From: Acidobacteriaceae bacterium
GTDB lineage: Bacteria; Acidobacteriota; Terriglobia; Terriglobales; Acidobacteriaceae
Reading direction: 5' to 3'
DNA: 5,596 nt
NCBI GenBank assembly: GCA_027306745.1
Contig: DAHUZD010000130.1
Coordinates: 1 to 5,596 of the forward strand
Of this stretch, positions 1-5,596 are shown in pieces. The position numbers and the translations under genes are program-made. Under the pieces are notes generated by a model that did not search any database, had not been told where the DNA came from, and saw only the letters and a list, made by a program, of their open reading frames with translations. Within the stretch, counting starts at the first letter, position 1; every line of letters starts with the position of its first letter.

Positions 1-449
1 ACGCCGCCACCGAACAATTCCCCAATATTGGAACCTTTGCCGGCTGCGTCTGTGGTCGTGTGCGTGTCGTCAATTACGTTGTACAGAAATAGTCCCACGC
101 CGGCCGCGATGAACGGGTTGAATTTTTTGTAGTTGAAGTAGCGGACATATTCGAGGGACGCCTCTTGGTAACGGCTGTGAATCCGGGCGTTCGAAAAGCT
201 GGCCGTGTACTTCTGCGTGAACTGGCTGTACTGGTAGTTGGCCTCCAGCCCATTGCTGGGGTTCAGCATGAACCGGTACTCGATCAAATCGCCAATGCCG
301 ATGGTGGATTTTTGCGTCACGTCATTGCCGGTAATAATCGGCTGCAACGTGCCAACAAAGCTCATACTGACATCTTGTCTGCTCACCTGGGCAAAACCGC
401 TTGCAGCCATCAACGGCAGCACGCCCAGCAACAACAACCACTTCTTCAT
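1..449 (-). CDS. Outer-membrane beta-barrel-like protein, C-terminally incomplete in the window
   Basis: This open frame runs from ATG at 449 off the left edge, giving 149 complete codons and no stop. The protein starts MKKWLLLLGVLPLMAASGFAQ, a typical Sec signal peptide: two lysines, a leucine-rich core of about 14 residues, and a likely cleavage after GFA at residue 20. The mature part has alternating polar and aromatic residues suggestive of beta strands, for example EYRFMLNP, EANYQYSQF, ASLEYVRYF and NPFIAAGVGLFLYN. The last, a 'PF-AAGVG' strand, is characteristic of small OmpX/OmpW-type or generic outer-membrane barrel domains. A GAGGGG motif at 461-466 lies 11 bases upstream, rather far but usable. 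The gene follows the LysR gene on the same strand after 88 bases, so it could be co-transcribed. No substrate or function can be assigned. The barrel call is inferred from composition and strand pattern; an incomplete C-terminus prevents checking for a terminal aromatic residue. Confidence 0.75.
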   Translation of the reverse strand, partial: MKKWLLLLGVLPLMAASGFAQVSRQDVSMSFVGTLQPIITGNDVTQKSTIGIGDLIEYRFMLNPSNGLEANYQYSQFTQKYTASFSNARIHSRYQEASLEYVRYFNYKKFNPFIAAGVGLFLYNVIDDTHTTTDAAGKGSNIGELFGGG

Positions 450-472
450 TCGCAAATGAACCCCTCATCCGG

Positions 473-507
473 CCAGTCTGCCGCGCAACCTTCCACGCGC
501 AGACCGG
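473..507. other. Hairpin between the LysR gene and the barrel gene
   Basis: The arms GTCTGC (476-481) and GCAGAC (499-504) pair perfectly. The stem continues as GCG/CGC (483-485 with 496-498) past a one-base bulge at 482, closing a 10-base loop. Outside the mismatch 475/505, CC (473-474) pairs with GG (506-507). It lies 31 bases after the LysR stop in the direction of transcription. No T-run follows on the minus strand, so a classical intrinsic terminator is not supported. It could be a weak or Rho-assisted terminator, an mRNA 3'-end stabiliser, or chance. Confidence 0.4.
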
Positions 508-537
508 ACGCAAAGATACTCGCCTGGCTCTGAGTCC

Positions 538-1518
538 TTAACTTTTCCAATTGTACCTGCCAGAGCGCCTGCACGGAAATTCTGGCTGGGAAAATCCTGC
601 ACCCCGCTCCGGCTGGAAGAGGTAGAGGTCGCCGCGCTGGGCCGCCATGGACTCGACCACCTTCAAAAACGCCAGCGCCGCATGCGACAGATTCGCGTGT
701 TTGCGATGGACCAGGCGCAGCTTGCGCTCAAACTGCAACTCCGGCACGCGCACCTGCACCAATTCGCCGCTTTGCAATTCGCGCTCCACCGTCAAGCCCG
801 GCAACAGGGCCACGCCGTTGCCCATGCCCACAAAGCGCTTGATGGCTTCCATGCTGGGCAACTCCACGCCCATGTTCAACGGCGTGCGGTGCCGCCGGAA
901 GGCCTGCACAACGCGCAGGCGCAATGGTGAAGGAATGTTGTGCGCCACAAAATTCTCCGCGCCCAGCCGGTGGATGGGCACCTCGTCCATGCTCGCCAGC
1001 GGATGCCGCGGGTGCATGGTGAAGACCAGCTCATCGCGGTAGACCACAATCGAGCGCACCTGCGGATCTTCGGGCCGATAGGAGATGACGCCGCATTCGA
1101 CTGCGTGCGAAAGAATCTCATCGGCCATGCGGCTGGCCAGCGAACGCTGCACCGTCACCTTGATCTGCGGCGACAGCCGCCGGAAGGCATCGACCACCGG
1201 CAGCAGATACATGCAGGTGTACTCGTTGGCCGCCAGCAGCAGTTGCCCGCGTTGCAGCGAGCGCAGCTCGGCCAGCGCGCCGGTGGCTTCGTTGCGCAGG
1301 TTCACCATTTTTTGCGCGTAGTCGCGCAACACCTCTCCGGCAGCCGTCAGCGTGGCGTCGCGTGAGGTGCGGTCAAACACCGCTTCGCCCACCTCTTCCT
1401 CCAGCTTGCGAATGGCCTGGCTAATGGCCGGCTGCGTCCGCCGCAGACGCACCGCCGCCCGCGAAAAGCTGCGCTCCTCCACCACGGCCAGAAAGGTCTC
1501 GAGTTGAAATAAAACCAT
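538..1518 (-). CDS. LysR-type transcriptional regulator
   Basis: This is a complete 326-residue LysR-family regulator, expected to act in the cytoplasm as a DNA-binding tetramer. The N-terminus (LETFLAVVEERSFSRAA) and the segment TQPAISQAIRKLEEEVG (residues 28-44) form the family's winged helix-turn-helix. The wing (VFDRTSR, 48-53) and the long linker helix to about residue 89 follow. An effector-binding domain of the periplasmic-binding-protein fold begins at GQLLLAANEY (91) with the usual LLP..D.FRRLSP pattern and extends to about residue 290, including GMGNGVALLPG (231-241). The tail after 290, ending RRSGRYNWKS, is somewhat longer than in the usual 300-residue members and shows no known motif. 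The ATG at 1518 has GGGGG at 1525-1529, six bases upstream, and fits the family start. The gene is divergent from leuA across a 181-base shared control region, so it may regulate the leucine genes and itself. The effector is unknown; a leucine-pathway intermediate would be a guess. It could instead act on the barrel gene downstream. Confidence 0.93.
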   Translation of the reverse strand: MVLFQLETFLAVVEERSFSRAAVRLRRTQPAISQAIRKLEEEVGEAVFDRTSRDATLTAAGEVLRDYAQKMVNLRNEATGALAELRSLQRGQLLLAANEYTCMYLLPVVDAFRRLSPQIKVTVQRSLASRMADEILSHAVECGVISYRPEDPQVRSIVVYRDELVFTMHPRHPLASMDEVPIHRLGAENFVAHNIPSPLRLRVVQAFRRHRTPLNMGVELPSMEAIKRFVGMGNGVALLPGLTVERELQSGELVQVRVPELQFERKLRLVHRKHANLSHAALAFLKVVESMAAQRGDLYLFQPERGAGFSQPEFPCRRSGRYNWKS

Positions 1519-1562
1519 GTCGCACCCCCGTAGATTTCCCCACCTCTATTTTTGCTTATCGA

Positions 1563-1577
1563 ATAAAATAATTTAAT
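1563..1577. promoter_or_regulatory. Candidate LysR-type binding site (T-N11-A near-palindrome)
   Basis: The 15-base sequence ATAAAATAATTTAAT has dyad symmetry around base 1570, with six of seven pairs matching; only 1565/1575 fails. T1564 and A1576 are spaced as T-N11-A, the generic core of LysR-family operators. It lies 45 bases upstream of the regulator's start codon and about 28 bases upstream of the leuA candidate -10 box, a plausible place for an activation or autoregulation site. All pairs are A-T in an AT-rich stretch, so a chance match is quite possible. Confidence 0.33.
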
Positions 1578-1605
1578 GGTTCAATGCAACTCCATAAAAC
1601 AATCT

Positions 1606-1611
1606 TATGAT
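1606..1611 (+). promoter_or_regulatory. Candidate -10 box for leuA
   Basis: TATGAT matches five of six bases of the sigma-70 consensus. At the normal 16-18 base spacing no good -35 hexamer is present, as is common for promoters that need an activator such as a LysR protein. If used, it would give a leuA leader of roughly 80 bases. Confidence 0.27.
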
Positions 1612-1683
1612 ACTCTGGAATGGCAGTCGTGGAAATATCCCGCGCAGAGTTCATGGAATCTGGACATTAGCCGGGATTCTAAC

Positions 1684-1691
1684 GGACAGGA
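1684..1691 (+). promoter_or_regulatory. Ribosome binding site that fixes the leuA start at 1700
   Basis: GGACAGGA lies eight bases before the ATG at 1700. It supports this start over the in-frame ATG at 1607, whose 31 extra residues match nothing expected at the N-terminus of isopropylmalate synthase and which would overlap the candidate -10 box. Confidence 0.6.
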
Positions 1692-1699
1692 AAAACCGC

Positions 1700-2866
1700 A
1701 TGGGACAGGAACGCGTCCAATTCTTTGACACCACCTTGCGCGACGGCGAGCAGTCGCCGGGCTGCAGCATGCACACCACGGAAAAGCTGCGCATGGCGCG
1801 CCAGTTGGAAACGCTCGGCGTGGATATTCTGGAGGCAGGCTTCGCCATTGCCTCTGAGGGCGATGCTGCCGCCATTCACACCATCGCCAGCGAGGTGCGC
1901 GGCCCGCAGATTGCCAGCCTCTCCCGTGCGCGCAAAGAAGACATTGAGGTCGCAGCCCGCGCGTTGGAACCGGCGCGCAGCTCGCGCATCCACATCTTTC
2001 TGGCCAGCTCTGACATTCATCTCGAATATAAATTGCAGATCACGCGTGAGCAGGCCCTCGAACAGGCCGACGCAGCCGTGCGCCTGGCCGCGCAGCTTGT
2101 CGACACGGTGGAGTTTTCGCCCGAAGACGCAACGCGCACGGATTTGGACTTTCTTTGCAAGATCGTCGGCGTTGCCGTCAACGCGGGCGCAACCGTCATC
2201 AACCTGCCGGACACGGTCGGCTACACCGTCCCGCAGGAGTATGCGGCGCTCTTCCGCCTGTTGCGCCAGCGTGTGCCTGGCATGGAAAAGGTGACGCTCT
2301 CCTGCCACTGCCATGATGACCTGGGCATGGCCGTGGCCAACAGTCTGGCCGCGATTGAAGCGGGTGCGCGCCAGGTGGAGTGCACCATCAACGGCATCGG
2401 CGAGCGCGCAGGCAACGCAGCGCTGGAGGAGATTGCGGCGGCCATGCACGTGCGTGCCGACAAATTTCCCTTCACTCACGGCTTGCATTTGGAACAGCTC
2501 TTCCCCACCAGCCAGTTGCTGAGCCGCACCATCAGTTATGGCCCTTCGCCGAACAAAGCGATCGTGGGCAGCAACGCCTTTGCGCATGAGGCCGGCATTC
2601 ACCAGCACGGCGTGCTGTCGAATCCGCTCTGCTATGAAATCATCACGCCGGCTGCGGTCGGCGTACCCAGCAACCGCATGGTGCTCGGCAAACATTCGGG
2701 CCGCCATGCACTGGCCCACCGGCTTACGGAGTTGGGCCACGTTCTGGATCGCGACGCACTCGAAGAGGTCTCCCAGCGCTTTATTCATTTGGCTGACCGC
2801 AAGAAAGCCGTGTACGACCAGGATCTGCTGGCGTTGCTGGCACCCATGCCTGCGGCGCAGCCGTAG
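1700..2866 (+). CDS. leuA: 2-isopropylmalate synthase, short form without the C-terminal regulatory domain
   Basis: The enzyme condenses acetyl-CoA with 2-ketoisovalerate to (2S)-2-isopropylmalate, the first committed step of leucine synthesis, in the cytoplasm. The 388-residue product opens with VQFFDTTLRDGEQSPG. It carries both family signatures: LRDGEQ followed ten residues later by K29 (residues 13-29), and LSCHCHDDLGMAVA (200-213). Family knowledge points to D15, H203, H205 and N239 (in GIGERAGN) as metal ligands and R14 as catalytic. The linker region includes NAFAHEAGIHQHGVL (292-306) and VLGKHSGRHAL (328-338). The protein ends soon after DRKKAVYDQDLLALL, where long enzymes of about 510-520 residues go on to a leucine-binding dimer domain of roughly 120 residues. 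Only 63 bases separate the stop from leuB, so that domain is absent and not merely out of frame. Neighbours leuB and leuC favour leucine synthesis over the related short homocitrate or citramalate synthases, which remain less likely alternatives. Confidence 0.93.
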   Translation: MGQERVQFFDTTLRDGEQSPGCSMHTTEKLRMARQLETLGVDILEAGFAIASEGDAAAIHTIASEVRGPQIASLSRARKEDIEVAARALEPARSSRIHIFLASSDIHLEYKLQITREQALEQADAAVRLAAQLVDTVEFSPEDATRTDLDFLCKIVGVAVNAGATVINLPDTVGYTVPQEYAALFRLLRQRVPGMEKVTLSCHCHDDLGMAVANSLAAIEAGARQVECTINGIGERAGNAALEEIAAAMHVRADKFPFTHGLHLEQLFPTSQLLSRTISYGPSPNKAIVGSNAFAHEAGIHQHGVLSNPLCYEIITPAAVGVPSNRMVLGKHSGRHALAHRLTELGHVLDRDALEEVSQRFIHLADRKKAVYDQDLLALLAPMPAAQP

Positions 2867-2916
2867 GCGACAGGCTTCCATTTGGTTGATTCACAACATT
2901 TCACATCCGCATCGGA

Positions 2917-2923
2917 ACGAGGG
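2917..2923 (+). promoter_or_regulatory. Ribosome binding site that fixes the leuB start at 2930
   Basis: ACGAGGG lies six bases before the ATG at 2930. This start gives [17 protein letters not shown], the normal N-terminus of the family. An in-frame TTG at 2882 would add 16 unrelated residues and has no comparable site. Confidence 0.7.
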
Positions 2924-2929
2924 TTATTC

Positions 2930-4051
2930 ATGCAATTGAAGATCACAGTGGTTGCAGGCGACGGCATCGGGCCAGAGGTGACACGCGAGGCGGTCACGAT
3001 TCTCCGCACAGTGGCGGAGCTGAACGGACACCAGTTCACATTCAATGAGCAGCCCATTGGCGGCGTGGCCATCAAGGCCCATGGAACGCCGCTGCCCCCG
3101 GCCACACTGGAGGCCGCACTCGACAGCGACGCCGTGCTGCTCGGTGCCGTAGGCGGCAATGAGTTCAATTCCCTGCCACCCAGCCAACGCCCGGAGGCGG
3201 GTCTGTTGCAGTTGCGCCAAGCCCTCGGCGGCTTCGCCAATCTGCGCCCGTCCATCGCCTACTCCGCGCTGGCTGGCAACTCGCCGCTGCGCCCCGAAGT
3301 GACTGATGGAGCCAACATTCTCTTTGTCCGCGAGCTGCTCAGCGGCCTGTACTTCGGCGCGCCGCGCTCTTGGAATAAGGAGACCGGCATCGCGCTCAAC
3401 ACCATGTATTACACGCGCGAAGAGGTGCTGCGCGTGGCCCACGTTGCCTTTGAGCAGGCCCGCAAGCGCCGCAAAAAAGTTACCTCCGTCGATAAGGCCA
3501 ACGTGCTCGAAGTCTCGCAACTCTGGCGCGCCGCCGTCACCGAGGCAGCAGCCGAGTATCCCGACGTGACGTTGGAGCATCAATATGTGGACGCCTGCGC
3601 CATGCACCTGATGAACACGCCGCGCAACTTCGACGTGGTGCTGGCGGAAAATCTCTTCGGCGATATTTTGACGGACGAAGCCGCTGTCATCACCGGCTCG
3701 CTGGGCATGTTGCCCTCGGCCACCGTCGGGGGCAAGGTGAATCTGTATGAGCCGGTGCACGGCTCCGCGCCCGACATTGCCGGAACGGGAAAGGCCAATC
3801 CGCTGGGCGCGATTTTGACCGCGGCCATGCTGCTGCGCCACTCTGCTGGATTGGAACAGGATGCGCTGGCCGTCGAGGCCGCCGTGAATCAAGTATTGGC
3901 CCAGGGCAATCGCACGGCAGACATTGCGCGCAGCGGCGCAGTGGGGCAAAGCTCCGGCCAGACCATCGTCAGCACGCAGGAGATGGGCAAGATGGTCTTC
4001 GCCGCACTCAATGAGATCGTCAACCGCAAGCAGGCGTTGCACGCGGTTTAA
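2930..4051 (+). CDS. leuB: 3-isopropylmalate dehydrogenase
   Basis: This cytoplasmic enzyme oxidises and decarboxylates 3-isopropylmalate with NAD+ to 2-ketoisocaproate, needing Mg2+ or Mn2+. The 373-residue product is slightly longer than the usual 350-365. It begins with the family's AGDGIGPEV (9-17). Residues that correspond to the well-studied Thermus enzyme are all in place: arginines R96, R106 (NLRP) and R134 (FVREL) for substrate binding, catalytic Y141 (GLYFG) and K189 (VDKANVLE), and metal ligands D221, D245 and D249. The signature [20 protein letters not shown] spans 241-260. [12 protein letters not shown] (274-285) has D282 at the position that selects NAD+ over NADP+. The [10 protein letters not shown] motif marks isopropylmalate rather than isocitrate dehydrogenase. 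It follows leuA by 63 bases, with no terminator seen between them, which supports co-transcription. The 201-base gap to leuC is unusually long for an operon and is occupied mostly by repeats. Confidence 0.97.
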   Translation: MQLKITVVAGDGIGPEVTREAVTILRTVAELNGHQFTFNEQPIGGVAIKAHGTPLPPATLEAALDSDAVLLGAVGGNEFNSLPPSQRPEAGLLQLRQALGGFANLRPSIAYSALAGNSPLRPEVTDGANILFVRELLSGLYFGAPRSWNKETGIALNTMYYTREEVLRVAHVAFEQARKRRKKVTSVDKANVLEVSQLWRAAVTEAAAEYPDVTLEHQYVDACAMHLMNTPRNFDVVLAENLFGDILTDEAAVITGSLGMLPSATVGGKVNLYEPVHGSAPDIAGTGKANPLGAILTAAMLLRHSAGLEQDALAVEAAVNQVLAQGNRTADIARSGAVGQSSGQTIVSTQEMGKMVFAALNEIVNRKQALHAV

Positions 4052-4063
4052 GGAATTGGGGGC

Positions 4064-4094
4064 CCCATCCTTCGCGCTGTTTGCGGAGGATGGG
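4064..4094. repeat. Hairpin repeat just after leuB
   Basis: CCCATCCT (4064-4071) pairs with AGGATGGG (4087-4094). The stem continues through a T-G wobble (4072/4086) and CGC/GCG (4073-4075 with 4083-4085), making 12 pairs around a 7-base loop. It begins 12 bases after the leuB stop. A GC-rich stem here could act as a terminator or protect the leuAB mRNA end, but no T-run follows on the plus strand. Its sequence resembles a family of CCATCCTTCGC palindromes that I recall from acidobacterial intergenic regions; that link is from memory. Confidence 0.6.
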
Positions 4095-4106
4095 AGTAAA
4101 AGAATC

Positions 4107-4213
4107 GTCATTCTGAACGAAGCGCAGCGAAGTGAAGAATTCAGGCGATAAAAAAATAGAAAGAAATTTTCTCAACATGGATTCTCTGGATTCTTCGCTT
4201 CGCTCAGAATGAC
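4107..4213. repeat. Imperfect inverted repeat of the GTCATTCTGA dispersed intergenic family
   Basis: The left arm (4107-4142) starts GTCATTCTGAACGAAGCG. The right arm (4188-4213) is its reverse complement with one mismatch over 18 bases. The left arm then carries ten extra bases (4125-4134) before the AAGAAT block, which again pairs with ATTCTT in the right arm. The 45-base centre (4143-4187) is AT-rich. This is a REP-like palindrome of a type I recall as dispersed in many copies in acidobacterial and some other genomes. Its translations (for example HSERSEES) show up as spurious small proteins, and the minus-strand reading here gives exactly that peptide. Transcribed, it would fold into a long stem between leuB and leuC. 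Confidence 0.75.
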
Positions 4214-4252
4214 TCATCAAAAATGATCAACACGCGTATGAATGAAAAGATT

Positions 4253-5596
4253 ATGACGACACAGGCAAAAACGCTCTTTGAAAAAATCTGGGATGCACAC
4301 TTGGTCGCCGAACCCACAGGCGAACCGGCGTTGCTCTACATTGATCTGCATTTGTTGCACGAGGTCACCTCGCCGCAGGCCTTTGAAGGCTTGCGTCTGG
4401 CGGGACGCAAGGTGCGTCGCCCGGAGCGGTGTTTGGCCACGGTGGATCACAACGTGCCTACCACCTCCGTGCAAGACCGTTTGGTGATTGCCGACGCCAT
4501 CTCCTCCAAACAAGTTGAAACGCTGCGCCGCAACTGCGCCGAGTTCGGCGTGGAGATGTCCGACGTGCAGTCGCCCAAGCAAGGCATCGTGCATGTCATC
4601 GGGCCGGAGCAGGGCTTTACCAAGCCGGGCATGACCATCGTCTGCGGCGACAGCCATACCAGCACGCATGGAGCCTTTGGCGCACTGGCCTTTGGCATCG
4701 GCACCAGTGAAGTGGAGCATGTGCTGGCCACGCAATGCCTGCCGCAAGGCCGAGCCAAGACCTTCCGCATCGCGGTCGAAGGCGAATTGCCGCCCGCCGT
4801 CACCGCCAAAGATGTCGCGCTGGCCATCATTGGCAGCATCGGCACTGACGGCGCCACCGGTTATGTGATCGAGTACGCAGGCTCGGCCATTCGCTCGCTT
4901 TCCATGGAAGGCCGCATGACCGTCTGCAACATGAGCATTGAGGCGGGCGCACGCGCGGGCATGATCGCGCCGGATGCCACCACCTTCGCTTATCTGAAGG
5001 GCCGCGCCAACTGCCCCACCGGCAAGGCTTGGGAGCAGGCCGTTGCGCATTGGAGCCAACTCGTCTCCGATCCCGGCGCAAAGTTTGACCGCGAACTGGT
5101 CATCGACGCCAAAGAACTGACGCCGTATGTTTCCTGGGGACCCAGCCCGGGCATGGTGGTTCCCATAACCGGCGCAGTGCCTGATCCGGCCAGCGCCGCC
5201 ACCGACACCGACCGCCGCTCCTACGAGCGCGCGCTGGAATACATGGCGCTCAAGCCCGGCGAACGCATCGAGTCGATTCCGATTGATCGCGTCTTCATCG
5301 GCTCCTGCACCAACGGACGCATTGAGGATTTGCGCGCTGCCGCCAAGGTCGTCAGCGGCTACAAGGTGAACACGCGCGTGCACGCGATGGTCGTTCCCGG
5401 ATCGCACATCGTCAAAGAAGAGGCCGAGCGCGAAGGCTTGGATGCCATCTTCCGCAGCGCGGGCTTTGAGTGGCGCGAGCCGGGCTGCTCGATGTGCCTG
5501 GGCATGAACCCGGATATTTTGCAGCCGGGCGAACGCTGCGCCTCCACCAGCAACCGCAACTTTGAAGGCCGCCAAGGCCGTGGCGGACGCACGCAT
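4253..5596 (+). CDS. leuC: 3-isopropylmalate dehydratase large subunit, C-terminus cut by the window edge
   Basis: With LeuD this forms the [4Fe-4S] isomerase that converts 2-isopropylmalate to 3-isopropylmalate through dehydration and rehydration. From ATG at 4253, 448 codons are visible. The family is about 466-470 residues, so roughly 20 are missing after the [10 protein letters not shown] block. The N-terminus [13 protein letters not shown], the segments DHNVPT (65-70) and [23 protein letters not shown] (131-153), and the cluster ligands C352 (GSCTNG), C412 and C415 ([10 protein letters not shown]) are all present. The aconitase signature [14 protein letters not shown] is intact. The start at 4253 is chosen because family members begin just before KTLFEKIW. 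In-frame ATGs at 4238 and 4223 are also possible, and none has a strong Shine-Dalgarno motif; GAAAAG before 4253 is the best. The gene starts 40 bases after the repeat's right arm. leuD would be expected next, outside the window. Confidence 0.96.
   Translation, partial: MTTQAKTLFEKIWDAHLVAEPTGEPALLYIDLHLLHEVTSPQAFEGLRLAGRKVRRPERCLATVDHNVPTTSVQDRLVIADAISSKQVETLRRNCAEFGVEMSDVQSPKQGIVHVIGPEQGFTKPGMTIVCGDSHTSTHGAFGALAFGIGTSEVEHVLATQCLPQGRAKTFRIAVEGELPPAVTAKDVALAIIGSIGTDGATGYVIEYAGSAIRSLSMEGRMTVCNMSIEAGARAGMIAPDATTFAYLKGRANCPTGKAWEQAVAHWSQLVSDPGAKFDRELVIDAKELTPYVSWGPSPGMVVPITGAVPDPASAATDTDRRSYERALEYMALKPGERIESIPIDRVFIGSCTNGRIEDLRAAAKVVSGYKVNTRVHAMVVPGSHIVKEEAEREGLDAIFRSAGFEWREPGCSMCLGMNPDILQPGERCASTSNRNFEGRQGRGGRTH

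Larger units (their letters stand above)
1519..1699. promoter_or_regulatory. Divergent control region between the LysR gene and leuA
   Basis: This 181-base space separates the two divergent start codons and must hold both promoters unless transcription starts elsewhere. Bases 1545-1615 are clearly richer in A and T than the flanking genes, as expected for promoter DNA. It contains the near-palindrome at 1563-1577, a short TTAT-CGA-ATAA palindrome at 1556-1566, and a candidate -10 box at 1606-1611. On the minus strand, TTGCAT near 1584-1589 followed after about 16 bases by TTTATT is a weak candidate promoter for the LysR gene. I see no leucine-rich leader peptide followed by a terminator, so classical leu attenuation is not supported. 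Confidence 0.6.

Noticed and set aside
165..533. Plus-strand open frame of 122 codons
   Set aside because: It is antisense to the signal-peptide barrel gene, whose N-terminus is convincing. The plus-strand product has no recognisable features.
1576..1699. Leucine leader peptide and attenuator upstream of leuA
   Set aside because: No short frame with a run of leucine codons followed by competing hairpins and a T-run is present. The in-frame ATG at 1607 only extends leuA with an unlikely N-terminus.
4064..4094. Intrinsic terminator after leuB
   Set aside because: The stem is strong, but no T-run follows on the plus strand (the sequence continues AGTAAAAG), and leuC in the same pathway follows on the same strand. 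I kept it as a hairpin repeat.
1679..4111. Long minus-strand open frames opposite leuA (1679-2881) and leuB (2924-4111)
   Set aside because: They are codon-aligned mirrors of strongly conserved genes and arise because the sense genes avoid TTA, CTA and TCA. Their translations are low-complexity (rich in Arg, Ala, Gly, His and Gln) with no recognisable domain.
4020..4220. Possible small minus-strand protein with the peptide HSERSEES
   Set aside because: This is a translation of the dispersed intergenic repeat, a well-known source of spurious small proteins. It overlaps both repeat arms and has no independent coding evidence.
4217..5596. A 459-codon minus-strand open frame opposite leuC
   Set aside because: It is the same antisense effect. 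leuC has intact cluster cysteines and family motifs throughout, and the mirror frame resembles no protein family.
1..5596. CRISPR array, tRNA or rRNA gene, insertion sequence, phage or defence genes
   Set aside because: No regularly spaced direct repeats, cloverleaf sequences, transposase or integrase motifs were seen. The window is accounted for by five genes and short gaps.

Overview
This window looks like chromosomal DNA from a moderately GC-rich Gram-negative bacterium, most probably an acidobacterium (class Terriglobia). The lineage call is an inference. It rests on an outer-membrane beta-barrel gene with a signal peptide, on codon usage, and on an inverted repeat of the GTCATTCTGA-type family that I recall as common in acidobacterial intergenic spaces. 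No marker gene settles it.

The left half is on the minus strand. Bases 1-449 hold the first 149 codons of a secreted, aromatic- and glycine-rich protein that looks like an outer-membrane beta-barrel; its end lies outside the window. Bases 538-1518 hold a complete LysR-type transcriptional regulator pointing the same way. The 88-base gap between them carries a hairpin without a T-run. A 181-base AT-rich divergent control region (1519-1699) separates the regulator from the genes on the right. It contains a T-N11-A near-palindrome and a weak candidate promoter.

The right half is a plus-strand leucine-biosynthesis cluster in the order leuA (1700-2866), leuB (2930-4051), leuC (4253 to the window end, about 20 residues short of complete). 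LeuA condenses 2-ketoisovalerate with acetyl-CoA to 2-isopropylmalate. LeuC, with the LeuD subunit that is not in the window, isomerises this to 3-isopropylmalate. LeuB oxidises that to the precursor of 2-ketoisocaproate, and transamination then gives leucine. The divergent LysR gene is a plausible local regulator, a layout that recalls leuO beside leuABCD in enterobacteria.

The most notable points are three. LeuA ends right after the linker and lacks the C-terminal leucine-binding domain of long LeuA enzymes. The 201-base leuB-leuC gap is filled mostly by two dispersed-type palindromes. A T-N11-A site lies between the LysR gene and leuA. I found no mobile element, CRISPR array, RNA gene or clearly new system; apart from these points the locus is ordinary amino-acid metabolism.
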